A stretch of DNA of 64,000 nucleotides from Paraburkholderia youngii (GTDB lineage Bacteria; Pseudomonadota; Gammaproteobacteria; Burkholderiales; Burkholderiaceae), in contig NZ_JAALDK010000001.1 of the NCBI RefSeq assembly GCF_013366925.1, positions 5,015,165 to 5,079,164 of the forward strand. Direction: 5' to 3'. This document shows positions 25,199 to 33,097 of this stretch, piece after piece. The notes beneath the pieces were generated by a model that saw only the letters and a list, made by a program, of their open reading frames with translations, was not told where the DNA came from and made no database searches. Position 1 is the first letter of the stretch. Every line of letters starts with the position of its first letter. Made by a program: the position numbers and the translations under genes.

Positions 25199-25630
25199 CT
25201 AGCCGCGCCCGCTGCGCGGCGTCAGCGCGAAGGCCACGTGGGCGGGTTGCGCAAGCAGCCCCTCGCGCGCTTCGTGACGATGCTCGACGAAGCGTCCGGT
25301 GCGCAGCGCGAGGTGTTGCAGCACGAAGTAGTCGGACGCGCGAGTGAAGCCGATCAGCGCGGGCATCGCGTGCGGAGGCCGGCCGTCGTCTAGCAGGGGT
25401 GCGAGTGTGGTGAACCACAGCGCGCCGGCATCGTCGCCGGTTTCGAAGGTCGGCAACCGCAGGTGCGCGGCATAGCGCGCGAACGACGCGCCGCATTCGA
25501 GCGTCGAGTCGACGATCGCGAACGCGCGCGCATCGTCGGCGCACGCGGCGGCTCGCGCGAGCCACGGCCATGCGCCGCCCGCTGCCGTCGCGAGCCATGC
25601 ACCGGTGAGCATGAAAGTGCGTCGATCCAT
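25199..25630 (-). CDS. Small Tat-exported hypothetical protein
   Basis: The 143-residue protein begins MDRRTFMLTGAWLATAAGGAWPWLARAAA, a twin-arginine-like signal. The remainder has no recognised domain; it contains one conserved-looking stretch (FARYAAHLRLPTFETGDDAGALWFTTLAPLLDDG). It lies 40 bases downstream of the VAO-type oxidase and is likely co-transcribed. It could be an accessory or electron-transfer-related factor for that enzyme, but it has no cytochrome c CxxCH motif. Function unknown. Confidence 0.7.
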   Translation of the reverse strand: MDRRTFMLTGAWLATAAGGAWPWLARAAACADDARAFAIVDSTLECGASFARYAAHLRLPTFETGDDAGALWFTTLAPLLDDGRPPHAMPALIGFTRASDYFVLQHLALRTGRFVEHRHEAREGLLAQPAHVAFALTPRSGRG

Positions 25631-25670
25631 TGGCGTGTACGTTCCATTTACTCGTTGTTCACGCGCTTGT

Positions 25671-27248
25671 TCACGTATAGCCTCGCCGGTCGCGCCACGC
25701 CGCCGGCCAGATGCCCTGCTTGCCCGGCGCGAGAATGCCGTTCGGGTCGAGCGCGTCCTTCAGCGTTTCCGCGAAGCGCAGCGACGCACCGTCGTTGAAG
25801 CTGTATTGCGCGGCCGCGAAATCCATATACGCGAGATGCGCGCGGTATTCGCCGTAGCCGGCCGCGCGCGCGTCGCTCATCAGCGAGCGCAGCAGTTCGC
25901 CGGCCTGCTCCACCTGGTTCGCGTCGTTGCGGTCGAAAATCGCCGCGAAAATGTGATGCAGATGCCGCGTACCTGCCGTGAAGCCGCCGTAGTAGTCGAA
26001 GCCGTATTCGGCGGCGCGTGCTTTCACCATCGTGTACTGACGCATCGCGTCGCGTCCGGTCGCCGGACAGATCGGCGCGAAGTCGACGTGCGCACCCGCG
26101 CCGCCACGCCAGTCGAGCATGCGAAACGCGGTCATCGCGGGGATGCCGGCCATGTTGCGGTCGCCGCCGCCGCTCGGCTGCGCGTCGCCCGCATAACGCG
26201 CCGCCGCGAGCCGCGCATCCGGCACCCGCGCGAACGCGCGTTCGATCAGCGCGTAGCGCGCGTCGATCAGCTCGGGCGTGCCGTATAGCGCGAAATGAAG
26301 GTTCCAGCGGCCGACGCCGAGTTTGTCGAGCATCGCCTGCACCGCGCTCTCGGGCATCGCGCCCGCGCCGACGTACCACTGCCGGCGTGGCGACAGGCCC
26401 GCCGCGCGCCGCAAGCCGCCCTCGATCACCGCGTGATTGCGGATCGTGCCGTCGAGCCGCAACGGCCGCAGAGTCTCGACGATCGCCTCCAGATCGGCCT
26501 CGCGGCGAAACTGGATTTCGCCGAGCAGATACGCGGGCGGTGCGGGCATCAGCCACACGCCGAGCTTGGTCACGATGCCGTAGTTCGACTGCATGAACAG
26601 CGCATCGAACGACGGCCCGTAGCCCGGCTGATACAGCTGCCACGCAGTGCCGATCTCGACGCCGCCCATGCCGGTGCGCAGCAGGTCGCCGTTGGCGAGC
26701 ATCACCTCCATCCCGCATTGCGCGGCCGCGTGGTCGCCGTAGTCGGTATAGCCGAAGCCGCGCTCGAGCGTATTGCCGACCACGCTGCCCCAGCCGGCGG
26801 CCGGTGGATCGACCCACAGCTTGTAGCCCTTGTCGCGCAGATGCGCGTATAGATCAAAATAGCTGACGCCGGGCTCGACGAGCGCATAGGCGAGCGTTTC
26901 GTTGACTTCGAGAATGCGGTTCATGCGCTGCAAGTCGAGCACCACCGAGCCGGTCAGACGCGGCGCGGCGCCGCCGTACGCGAAGTTGCGCCCGGTCGAC
27001 ACCGTCCACAGTGGAATCCGGTACTGATTGGCGATGCGCAGCACCGCGCGGATTTCATCGACCGACGCGGGCAGCACCGCGGCGCTCGCGGCGAACGCAC
27101 CCGGCTCGCCGGGCGCGAACGGATCGATATAGACGGCGAGGCCGGCGTCGGAACTCAGCACGTGCGCGTCCCCGACGATCGCGCGCCAGCCGGCAAGCGC
27201 ACGGTCGAACTGCGCGGCGCTCAGGTTGGGCGGCAGCGTCTGGGGCAA
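25671..27248 (-). CDS. FAD-linked oxidase of the VAO/4-cresol dehydrogenase family
   Basis: The 525-residue protein carries the PCMH-type FAD-binding domain (SVDEIRAVLRIANQYRIPLWTVSTGRNFAYGGAAPRLTGSVVLDLQRMNRILEVN, ALVEPGVSYFDLYAHLRDKGYKLWVDPPAAGWGSVVGNTLERGFGYT) and the C-terminal VAO cap/substrate domain. The closest known activities oxidise para-alkyl phenols such as 4-cresol, eugenol or vanillyl alcohol. No cytochrome subunit gene follows, which favours a soluble oxidase or a separate acceptor. The start is TTG at 27248 with AAGGAG 5-6 bases upstream; the next Met is about 100 residues in, past conserved sequence. Confidence 0.87.
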   Translation of the reverse strand: MPQTLPPNLSAAQFDRALAGWRAIVGDAHVLSSDAGLAVYIDPFAPGEPGAFAASAAVLPASVDEIRAVLRIANQYRIPLWTVSTGRNFAYGGAAPRLTGSVVLDLQRMNRILEVNETLAYALVEPGVSYFDLYAHLRDKGYKLWVDPPAAGWGSVVGNTLERGFGYTDYGDHAAAQCGMEVMLANGDLLRTGMGGVEIGTAWQLYQPGYGPSFDALFMQSNYGIVTKLGVWLMPAPPAYLLGEIQFRREADLEAIVETLRPLRLDGTIRNHAVIEGGLRRAAGLSPRRQWYVGAGAMPESAVQAMLDKLGVGRWNLHFALYGTPELIDARYALIERAFARVPDARLAAARYAGDAQPSGGGDRNMAGIPAMTAFRMLDWRGGAGAHVDFAPICPATGRDAMRQYTMVKARAAEYGFDYYGGFTAGTRHLHHIFAAIFDRNDANQVEQAGELLRSLMSDARAAGYGEYRAHLAYMDFAAAQYSFNDGASLRFAETLKDALDPNGILAPGKQGIWPAAWRDRRGYT

Positions 27249-27347
27249 GGCGTCTCCTTGTCGGTCGGGTAAGCCGAGGGTGCGGTCTCGCGTGGGGCAG
27301 CAATGCGTGCGTGACCGCCGACGGCCTTTACGACACGCTACCGCCCG

Positions 27348-28256
27348 CTACTGCTGCCACGTCTCAGGCTTGCCACCTAGCTCGCTGCACACGTCGATCG
27401 CGATCTCGCGTAGCTTGCCTTCCGCGATCGCGCCGGACAGCGCGTAGCCCATGCGGTCGCTGATCCAGTAGAAGGTTCGGCGGTTGCCGTCGCGAAACAG
27501 GCGGAACTCGGTTTCGTCGCGCGTGACGCCGGTCACGTACAGCGTCAGGCGCGCGCCGTCCTGGTTCTCGTACATGAACTGCGCGGCCGGCCCGGCCTCG
27601 CCGGGCAGCAGCCGGCCGCCCACCAGCGAATAACCATACTCCTGCAGCGACGGCACCGACAGCGGACGATTCAGCCGCTTCGACAGCCACGCGATCAGAT
27701 GCTCCTCTTCGCTCGCCGCGACTTCGACCGGATGACGCCGCTCCGGCGAGTACACCGCGTACGCGACATCCGCGCGCTGCGCAAAACCGGCCGGCTGGCC
27801 GCCGAAGCCGCTCCACGCGCCGCCGCTCAGCCGCGGCGCGAGCGGGCCGAGCACCAGCGCGAGCCCGGCGCCGGCCGCGAGCCAGCAGGCGGCGAGACCC
27901 GCGCGCTGCCACCACGGCCGCGCACGCCGCACCACGATAAAAGCCGGCTCCTCCGCCTCCGCGCGCTGGCTGCCTGTGTAGCGTCGCTCGCCCGATTCAG
28001 CGGCTTGCTGCTCAAAGTCGGCCCCGTGCCCCGCTTGCGCTTGCCATGCATCGCTGCCCGGCACGCCGCACAGCGCCCGCAGCGCCGCCTTCTGCGCGCG
28101 CCACGCCGCGACGCGCGCGGCGGCCTGCGGATGCTGGCGAAGCTGAGTTTCGACCGCGGCGCGCTGTTCATCCGTCAATTCGCCGTCGACATAGGCCGAC
28201 AGCGAGCGCAGATCGGGCTCGTCGGGCAATCCGGATTCGGGGTTATCGTTGTTCAT
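27348..28256 (-). CDS. Anti-sigma factor (single-pass membrane)
   Basis: The 302-residue protein has an N-terminal helical anti-sigma region (LRSLSAYVDGELTDEQRAAVETQLRQHPQAAARVAAWRAQKAALRAL), one membrane segment near residue 140 (AGLAACWLAAGAGLALVLGPLA) and a periplasmic domain with NRPLSVPSLQEYGYSLVGGRLLP, typical of anti-sigma factors in this lineage. It lacks the HxxxCxxC zinc motif. Its ATG overlaps the sigma-factor stop (TAATG), so the pair is translationally coupled. It should hold the ECF sigma factor at the membrane until an envelope signal is received. Confidence 0.88.
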   Translation of the reverse strand: MNNDNPESGLPDEPDLRSLSAYVDGELTDEQRAAVETQLRQHPQAAARVAAWRAQKAALRALCGVPGSDAWQAQAGHGADFEQQAAESGERRYTGSQRAEAEEPAFIVVRRARPWWQRAGLAACWLAAGAGLALVLGPLAPRLSGGAWSGFGGQPAGFAQRADVAYAVYSPERRHPVEVAASEEEHLIAWLSKRLNRPLSVPSLQEYGYSLVGGRLLPGEAGPAAQFMYENQDGARLTLYVTGVTRDETEFRLFRDGNRRTFYWISDRMGYALSGAIAEGKLREIAIDVCSELGGKPETWQQ

Positions 28257-28816
28257 TATCGGTTTCTCACCACTTTCAGCGGCGCTACTTTGTGCGCCGT
28301 CCGCGGCGCACGGGGCTGCGGTCCGTGCATTGGCCCCGGTGGCTCCTCGCACAGCAACGCGCGCATATGCTCACGCGCCCGCGACAGCCGCGACATCACT
28401 GTACCGATCGGCACCCCCAATGCACTCGATGCCTCCTGGTACGACAACTCCTCCACGCACACCAGCAGCAGCACTTCACGCTGCTCGAGTGGCAGGCAGT
28501 ACAGCGCGCGCTGCACGTCTCGCAGTACCAGACCGTCGACCTCGCCGTGCGGCGCCTCGAGATTGCGCCACGGCGCGCTTTCCTCGTCGACGGCGATCTC
28601 GCGCCGCCCGCGCAGTTGGTCTATGTACAGATGCCGCAGGATCGTCAGCAACCACGCGCGCAGGTTGCTGTTCGGCCGGAATGCCGACCAGCGCGCAAGC
28701 GCGCGCTCCGCCGTATCCTGAACGAGATCGTCGGCCCAGGCGCGGTCGCCCGTCAGTGCGCGCGCATAGCGGCGCAGCTGGGGCAGCCACGCGATCACTT
28801 CCGATTCGAATGTCAC
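28256..28816 (-). CDS. ECF-type RNA polymerase sigma factor
   Basis: The 186-residue protein has region 2 (LPQLRRYARALTGDRAWADDLVQDTAERALARWSAF, NLRAWLLTILRHLYIDQLRGRR) and region 4 (LPLEQREVLLLVCVEELSYQEASSALGVPIGTVMSRLSRAREHMRALL). The only reasonable start is GTG at 28816; no strong ribosome site precedes it, which suggests coupling to the tiny gene 26 bases upstream. The extra C-terminal 25 residues are Pro/Arg-rich. It is controlled by the downstream anti-sigma factor and probably drives its own operon from a promoter near 29090. Confidence 0.9.
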   Translation of the reverse strand: MTFESEVIAWLPQLRRYARALTGDRAWADDLVQDTAERALARWSAFRPNSNLRAWLLTILRHLYIDQLRGRREIAVDEESAPWRNLEAPHGEVDGLVLRDVQRALYCLPLEQREVLLLVCVEELSYQEASSALGVPIGTVMSRLSRAREHMRALLCEEPPGPMHGPQPRAPRTAHKVAPLKVVRNR

Positions 28817-28842
28817 CCGGTGTGCCAGGCCCGGTCGCGGCT

Positions 28843-28980
28843 TTAGTAGCCGCCGCTGCTGTTGCTGTTGCCGCTCGAGCTCGACGCGGCGTTGTCGGTG
28901 TCGGCCGCGTGAGCAAGGGAGCCGCACGCGAGCGCGAGCAGGACGAAGAGCGCTGACAGAATACGGGATGCTTTCATCAT
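28843..28980 (-). CDS. 45-residue secreted peptide upstream of ECF sigma
   Basis: The product MMKASRILSALFVLLALACGSLAHA followed by a 20-residue Ser/Asn/Gly-rich mature part has a full signal peptide. Start ATG 28980 has GAGGAG 7 bases upstream. It is the first gene of the sigma/anti-sigma operon. The cysteine in LACGSLA could be a lipobox variant, but signal peptidase I cleavage at AHA-AD is more likely. A role as signal or sensor component for the membrane anti-sigma factor is plausible but unproven. Confidence 0.7.
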   Translation of the reverse strand: MMKASRILSALFVLLALACGSLAHAADTDNAASSSSGNSNSSGGY

Positions 28981-29445
28981 GTTGAATCTCCTCACGGATG
29001 CCCAGCGCACGATCGACCGACGGGCGCGGCGGGCGGTGGGCGGCAGGCCGCGCAGTGCGGTGCTGCCATACTGGTTTAACGCTGCGACCGCGCGGTTTAT
29101 TCCCACCGCGGTCTTGGGGCCGTGTCGCTGCGCTGCGGTTGCGCTGCTTTCTCCGGAATTTTTGGCTTTTTTCGGGCGCTTCGACGCCGCCGCGGGTGCT
29201 CGCGCAGCACACCACTATGTTCTTCCTTTTCCGCCAACCTTGCCGGCAATGCCTGGAGAGACCGGAAGAAGACGCCATTGACCAGCAGATTCGTAACTCA
29301 ACGTTACAGTCTCGCGGTATCGGATGCTTATGGGCTCACAAGCCGTTATAGTGGACGAAGTTCGCCCTGTCGACGCGTACTGCCCCGCCCGGAACAGAAA
29401 GGGTAGAATCGCGGCGAACCACCGTCTATCTAACCTGAATTGTCC
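28981..29445. other. Divergent intergenic region between ECF operon and hfq2
   Basis: This 465-base gap carries the ECF-type promoter on the minus strand and the promoter of the Hfq-like gene on the plus strand. Short open frames within it have no ribosome sites and are not called. Confidence 0.5.
29076..29103 (-). promoter_or_regulatory. Candidate ECF-type promoter for sigma operon
   Basis: On the minus strand GGAATAAACC is followed, with 17 bases between GGAAT and CGTTAA, by an ECF-like -10 element. GGAAT/C at -35 with a CGTT-type -10 and 16-17 spacing is the usual ECF pattern. It lies about 95 bases upstream of the 45-residue peptide gene and would give autoregulation. Confidence 0.55.
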
Positions 29446-29919
29446 ATGGCTTCCGCAGAATCGCATCCGCAAAACGACTTCATGAACGCCGCGCGCAAGG
29501 AACGAAAGCGCGTCGAGATCTATCTGGTCAACGGCATCCGCCTGACCGGATGCATCGAGTCGTTCGATCAGTACCTGGTGATGCTGCGCACGCCGGTTGG
29601 CCTGCAAGGCATCTACAAGCGCGCGATCTCCACGATCCAGCTCGATACCGGCACGCGGCCGGCGCCGCGCACGGGCCGAACGTCGCATGGCGAACATGGC
29701 GCGCGCGGTCCGCATGGTTCGCGCGAACATCGCGAGCCGCGCGAGGGGCGTGAACCGTATGGCGCGCCGGCGGCGGAACGCGCGCCGGGCGAGCGCAGCG
29801 GCAACTCCGAGGGCCCGGTCGTTGTCACGCGGCGGCGGCGTCTATTCGGCACCGGCGGCGAAGGCGGCAATCATGGCGGCAACCACGGCAGCGGCAGCCC
29901 CGGCGGCAATCAGGAATAA
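29446..29919 (+). CDS. hfq2: Hfq-like RNA chaperone with long C-terminal tail (Hfq2)
   Basis: Residues 9-65 are a full Hfq Sm domain: [42 protein letters not shown], then IYKRAISTI. The rim arginines (RKER), the Sm1 IYLVNGI and the ESFDQ loop are kept, while the canonical Sm2 YKHA has Arg in place of His. A tail of about 90 residues rich in Gly, Arg, Glu and His follows, with three GGNHG/GGN repeats at the end. Burkholderia species are known to carry a second, longer Hfq (Hfq2) besides the 79-residue form; this gene fits it. It is expected to bind sRNAs and mRNAs as a hexamer. ATG 29446 is used; a TTG 6 bases earlier is in frame. Confidence 0.88.
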   Translation: MASAESHPQNDFMNAARKERKRVEIYLVNGIRLTGCIESFDQYLVMLRTPVGLQGIYKRAISTIQLDTGTRPAPRTGRTSHGEHGARGPHGSREHREPREGREPYGAPAAERAPGERSGNSEGPVVVTRRRRLFGTGGEGGNHGGNHGSGSPGGNQE

Positions 29920-29949
29920 ATACGAAGAAGCGGTAACGCCCGCGCCTCG

Positions 29950-30177
29950 CTAGTCCGCTGACAGACCGAGGCGCTGCAGAATTTTCTCCAGTTGGATCAG
30001 CTGCCGCTCGGTCAGCTCGAAACTTCCCTTGACCGCCAGCACGCGGCGCCGCCAGTAGCCGGCGTCGAACAGGTGCAGCGCCGGTTGCCGCGTCGCCCAA
30101 TCCAGGTGTTCCAGTTCGGCGTCCACGACGTGGGCTGCGAGCACTCGTCGCGTAGCCGCCGGTTTTTTCCCGTTCAT
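29950..30177 (-). CDS. Small hypothetical protein (75 aa)
   Basis: The basic protein MNGKKPAATRRVLAAHVVDAELEHLDWATRQPALHLFDAGYWRRRVLAVKGSFELTERQLIQLEKILQRLGLSAD ends in a leucine-rich helix. The ribosome site is weak. It converges with hfq2 (30-base gap). The composition and codon bias look coding, but no family is recognised. Confidence 0.45.
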   Translation of the reverse strand: MNGKKPAATRRVLAAHVVDAELEHLDWATRQPALHLFDAGYWRRRVLAVKGSFELTERQLIQLEKILQRLGLSAD

Positions 30178-30224
30178 GTGGTTCGCTGTCTGATGGATCG
30201 ATGGAGGTGTCGCTTGCGGCTAAC

Positions 30225-30286
30225 GCGCGGCTCAAGCGCGGCTCAAGCGCGGCTGAAGCGCGGCTCAAGCGCGGCTCAAGCGCGGC
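30225..30286. repeat. 11-bp tandem repeat, five copies plus a partial
   Basis: The unit GCGCGGCTCAA is repeated head to tail five times from 30225 to 30279 (the third copy has one change, C to G), with a partial sixth. It lies 48-109 bases upstream of the minus-strand 75-residue gene, in noncoding sequence. The unit length is not a multiple of three and near one helical turn. Confidence 0.9.
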
Positions 30287-30414
30287 CGGGACACTCGGAG
30301 AACGAATCGATGCGGGCCGGTTTCGAACGACGCGCCTGCGCGATTCGGCCGACGTTCGTCGATAGCCGCAATGCGCTATGCTGAATCATTGATCCTCTAC
30401 CGATGGAGCGCGCC

Positions 30415-30606
30415 ATGACCAGCAAAAGCCAGCATGCCTCCCGGCCTGCGCGCACGCGCCGGACACCGCCGACGTCCGCCGACACGCGGCTCGATGAAGC
30501 GCTGATGGAAAGCTTTCCCGCCAGCGATCCGATCGCCGTCGATGTGACGGAGCCGTTTCGCGAGCGGATGCGCAAGACTCAGGCGGAGACGCGCAAGCGG
30601 CATTGA
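30415..30606 (+). CDS. Small protein with ESFPASDP motif
   Basis: The 63-residue protein begins MTSKSQHASRPARTRR and contains LDEALMESFPASDPIAVDVTEPF. The (L)xESFPASDPxAx motif recurs in many small uncharacterised proteins across proteobacteria and actinobacteria. GGAG lies 7 bases before ATG 30415; an earlier ATG at 30403 overlaps that site and is less likely. Function unknown. Confidence 0.68.
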   Translation: MTSKSQHASRPARTRRTPPTSADTRLDEALMESFPASDPIAVDVTEPFRERMRKTQAETRKRH

Positions 30607-30833
30607 AGTCGCGCCGTCTTGGGTCGCACGACGGCGCGGCAGCGAGTCATCGTGGCTTGCGAACAATGTCGAGTGGAAATGCCGAAAAGCCCGGCGGCCA
30701 GGGTGCGAGGCGCGGGTCGGCAGGTGCGGAAAGCACCCATCAGACTTAACGACGGTAACGTCTGGGGACGGGCCGGACGGCGCATCGAATTGCGCGTCGT
30801 CCCGCCCCTCCACCGAAGCTCACATCGTCGTGC

Positions 30834-31550
30834 TCAATGCAGCGGCAAGCCGCTCTCGAGCTGACGCTGCAGGTTGCGGACCTGACGCTGCGCGACGCGC
30901 AACTGATCCTGCGCGGCCGCCTTCTGCTGCGCCAGTTCGGTCGCCTCGGCGCGCTTCTGCTCCTGCTGGCTCGCGACGATGCTCTGCTGCTGACGCGCGA
31001 CGTCGAGGTCGGCCTGTAGCCGGCTCGCGCGTTCCTGCGACAACGCGACCAGGCGCTGCGTGAACGCCTTCTGCGCTTCGAGTTGCGTACGGCGGATCTC
31101 AACGTCCGACAACTGCATCGTCTGCCGCGCGAAATCCTTGTAGATCAGCTCGGCGCGCCCGGCGTCCTGCGTCTTGATCACGCGCCAGAAGTTTTTCTGT
31201 TGGAACAGCGCGACGTAGTAGGTCATCTCCTTGCCGTAGAACAGCAGGCTCGCGCCATAGCTGCCGTTATACGTGGTGCGCAATTCGCTCAGATCCGAGC
31301 CGTGGATCATCTGCTGCAATTCAGCCACGTTCCCGGTGGCGGATTGCCGGCTTTCATCCGGCGTCAGCGCAGTGGTCTCTGTCTGGCCGCCCTGCGACGT
31401 GTCGGTCGGCGCGCTCGTGGGACCCGGCTGGGACACGATCGTACCGCTCGCATCACTGTTCTGCAGAGCCTGTGCATTCGCGCCCTGGAGGGCCCCCATT
31501 ACGATGCATGCGGCCAGAGCAATCTTTCGTAGCTTTGACTTTCGGTCCAT
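30834..31550 (-). CDS. DUF2968-like exported coiled-coil protein
   Basis: The 238-residue protein has a signal peptide (KLRKIALAACIVMGALQGANAQA), a Thr/Ser-rich linker, a globular part (VAELQQMIHGSDLSELRTTYNGSYGASLLFYGKEMTYYVALFQQKNFWRVIKT) and a long C-terminal coiled coil (residues about 150-235) of Gln/Ala/Arg heptads. This matches DUF2968 proteins known mainly from Burkholderiales; their role is unknown, probably periplasmic. It ends LESGLPLH. Confidence 0.8.
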   Translation of the reverse strand: MDRKSKLRKIALAACIVMGALQGANAQALQNSDASGTIVSQPGPTSAPTDTSQGGQTETTALTPDESRQSATGNVAELQQMIHGSDLSELRTTYNGSYGASLLFYGKEMTYYVALFQQKNFWRVIKTQDAGRAELIYKDFARQTMQLSDVEIRRTQLEAQKAFTQRLVALSQERASRLQADLDVARQQQSIVASQQEQKRAEATELAQQKAAAQDQLRVAQRQVRNLQRQLESGLPLH

Positions 31551-31892
31551 GTGACACCTGTTGAACAGATCTTGTTTTAGTAGAAAACGGGGAATTATTA
31601 CTCAATTTTGCGAGTTCCGGGCTCTTCGTCGAAAATATGGCAGTTGCGCGTTTGCTCCCTTGGCGGCGCGGTACTACAGCCTCGATCTTTTCGTCGCGAA
31701 AGCGGTCGTTGATGCGCATCAACGGGAGGCTTTTGCGATAGCTGAATGACACACCTCCGAAGTACCGCGTGCCGATTAGAAGCTCCTCTATCAAACGGCG
31801 CATGCACTTTCGCGTATTCTGCGCTGGCGATGCAAACGGCCCATAATGCCGCGCGACCACGATCGCGCCGTCTCATATCAAGGAGGAAGGTA
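31551..31892. other. Divergent intergenic region
   Basis: The 342 bases separate the minus-strand DUF2968-like gene and the plus-strand DUF2147 gene. The part next to 31551 is AT-rich and should contain the promoter for the minus gene. I see no gene or clear operator. Confidence 0.5.
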
Positions 31893-32378
31893 ATGACTCG
31901 ATTCACTCAACGTGTGCGCGCGCATGCGCTGCGCACCGCCCGTCACGCCGCGCTCGCCGGCGCCCTGCTCGCCAGCGCCGTGACCGCGATGGCACAGACT
32001 GAGACACCGATCGGCACGTGGCAAACCATCGACGATCATACGGGCCAGCCGAAAGCGCTCGTGCAGATCACACAAGACGCCAATGGCGAATTGAACGGCA
32101 AGGTCATCAAGGGTCTCGGCGCGAACGACCAGCCGGATCGCCGCTGTAGTGCATGCACCGACGCGCGCAAGGACCAACCGATCCTCGGCATGACCATCAT
32201 CAACAGCATGAAGAAGGATGGCGACGCGTGGGATCATGGCCAGATTCTCGATCCTGAAAACGGCAAGGTCTACAAGTGCAAGATGCATCTCGAAGACGGC
32301 GGCAACAAGCTCGTGGTGCGAGGCTATATTGGCGTCGCGCTGCTCGGCCGCTCGCAGACGTGGATCCGGCAGCAGTGA
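31893..32378 (+). CDS. DUF2147 exported protein
   Basis: The 161-residue protein has a signal peptide (HALRTARHAALAGALLASAVTAMA-QT) and the DUF2147 domain: IGTWQTIDDHTGQPKALVQITQDANGELNGKVIKGLG, CSACTDARKDQPILGMTIINSMKKDGDAWDHGQILDPENGKVYKCKMHLEDGGNKLVVRGYIGVALLGRSQTWIR. The family is a small periplasmic beta-barrel-like protein of unknown role, common in proteobacteria. The CSAC pair may form a disulfide. A strong AAGGAGG site precedes ATG 31893. Confidence 0.9.
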   Translation: MTRFTQRVRAHALRTARHAALAGALLASAVTAMAQTETPIGTWQTIDDHTGQPKALVQITQDANGELNGKVIKGLGANDQPDRRCSACTDARKDQPILGMTIINSMKKDGDAWDHGQILDPENGKVYKCKMHLEDGGNKLVVRGYIGVALLGRSQTWIRQQ

Positions 32379-32474
32379 GCTTCGACGTGGGGCCCATGTA
32401 CGGCGCCTCGCACATTGCCTGAATGAGCGCCTCATGCCGCAACGATGGCGCGCTCAGCCCCAGCAGGCACAGCA

Positions 32475-32511
32475 TAAAAAAGCGGCCGGCGATCAACAAT
32501 CGCGCGGCCGT
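32475..32511 (-). terminator. Intrinsic terminator of DUF4096 gene
   Basis: On the minus strand a GC-rich stem (CGGCCG-CGCGAT paired with GCGAT..CGGCCG, one bulged base, loop TGTTG) is followed by TTTTTT. It lies 30 bases beyond the stop of the DUF4096 gene and may also act for the convergent DUF2147 gene. Confidence 0.8.
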
Positions 32512-32540
32512 TCTTCATTGGGGCAAGTTGTTTGCGAGGG

Positions 32541-32999
32541 TCATGCTGCCTGCTTGAACGATGCAGCGTAACCTGACGGCGTCGCCGGCACCGACTTGGC
32601 GGATACCTGGTCATACACGGCGGGCGGAACACGGAACGCCGCGGCTGCGCGGCGGGCCGCGGCGCGCTTGTGCTGCGCGCTCGCGTGCGTGCGCATACGC
32701 GCTTCCATCAATCTGCAGAGATCTTCGCTCGCGGTACCGAGCAGTTGTTCCGTGACGTGTTTGAGCACGCCCGATTGGTACCAGGACTTGAAGCGGCGAT
32801 GACAGGTCTGATACGACGGGTAGCGGCGCGGCATGGTGGACCAGGTGGCGCCGCTATACATGACCCAAAGCACGCCGTTGAGCACTGAGCGGGTATTGGC
32901 AAGCGGACGGCCACGCATTTCGGTACGCGGCCGGAGTTCGGGCAGCAGTGGCGCAACGCGCTGCCATTCTTCATCGGTGATTTCGCGGTACGAGTTCAT
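32541..32999 (-). CDS. Stand-alone DUF4096 (transposase N-terminal) protein
   Basis: The 152-residue protein is the N-terminal DNA-binding part of an IS5/IS402-type transposase (REITDEEWQRVAPLLPELRPRTEMRGRPLANTRSVLNGVLWVMYSGATWSTMPRRYPSYQTCHRRFKSWYQSGVLKHV), without the DDE catalytic domain. Instead it has a 65-residue Ala/Arg-rich tail. No orfB, inverted repeats or target duplications are visible, and it has its own terminator. It is probably a domesticated DNA-binding protein rather than an IS remnant. An AAAGGAGGAAGC region precedes ATG 32999. A paralogue lies at 60986. Confidence 0.82.
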   Translation of the reverse strand: MNSYREITDEEWQRVAPLLPELRPRTEMRGRPLANTRSVLNGVLWVMYSGATWSTMPRRYPSYQTCHRRFKSWYQSGVLKHVTEQLLGTASEDLCRLMEARMRTHASAQHKRAAARRAAAAFRVPPAVYDQVSAKSVPATPSGYAASFKQAA

Positions 33000-33097
33000 G
33001 CTTCCTCCTTTGTCAGAACAACGACAAAAGATAGCCAGTCACCCGCGCGCGGAATATAAGACCACTCCGATTCCTAAAAACTGTCGTACGCCGATGC

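Noticed and set aside
30225..30286. CRISPR array
   Set aside because: The units are 11 bases and contiguous, without spacers; no cas genes are present.
32541..32999. Insertion sequence
   Set aside because: No catalytic domain, terminal inverted repeats or target duplication could be found around the DUF4096 gene.
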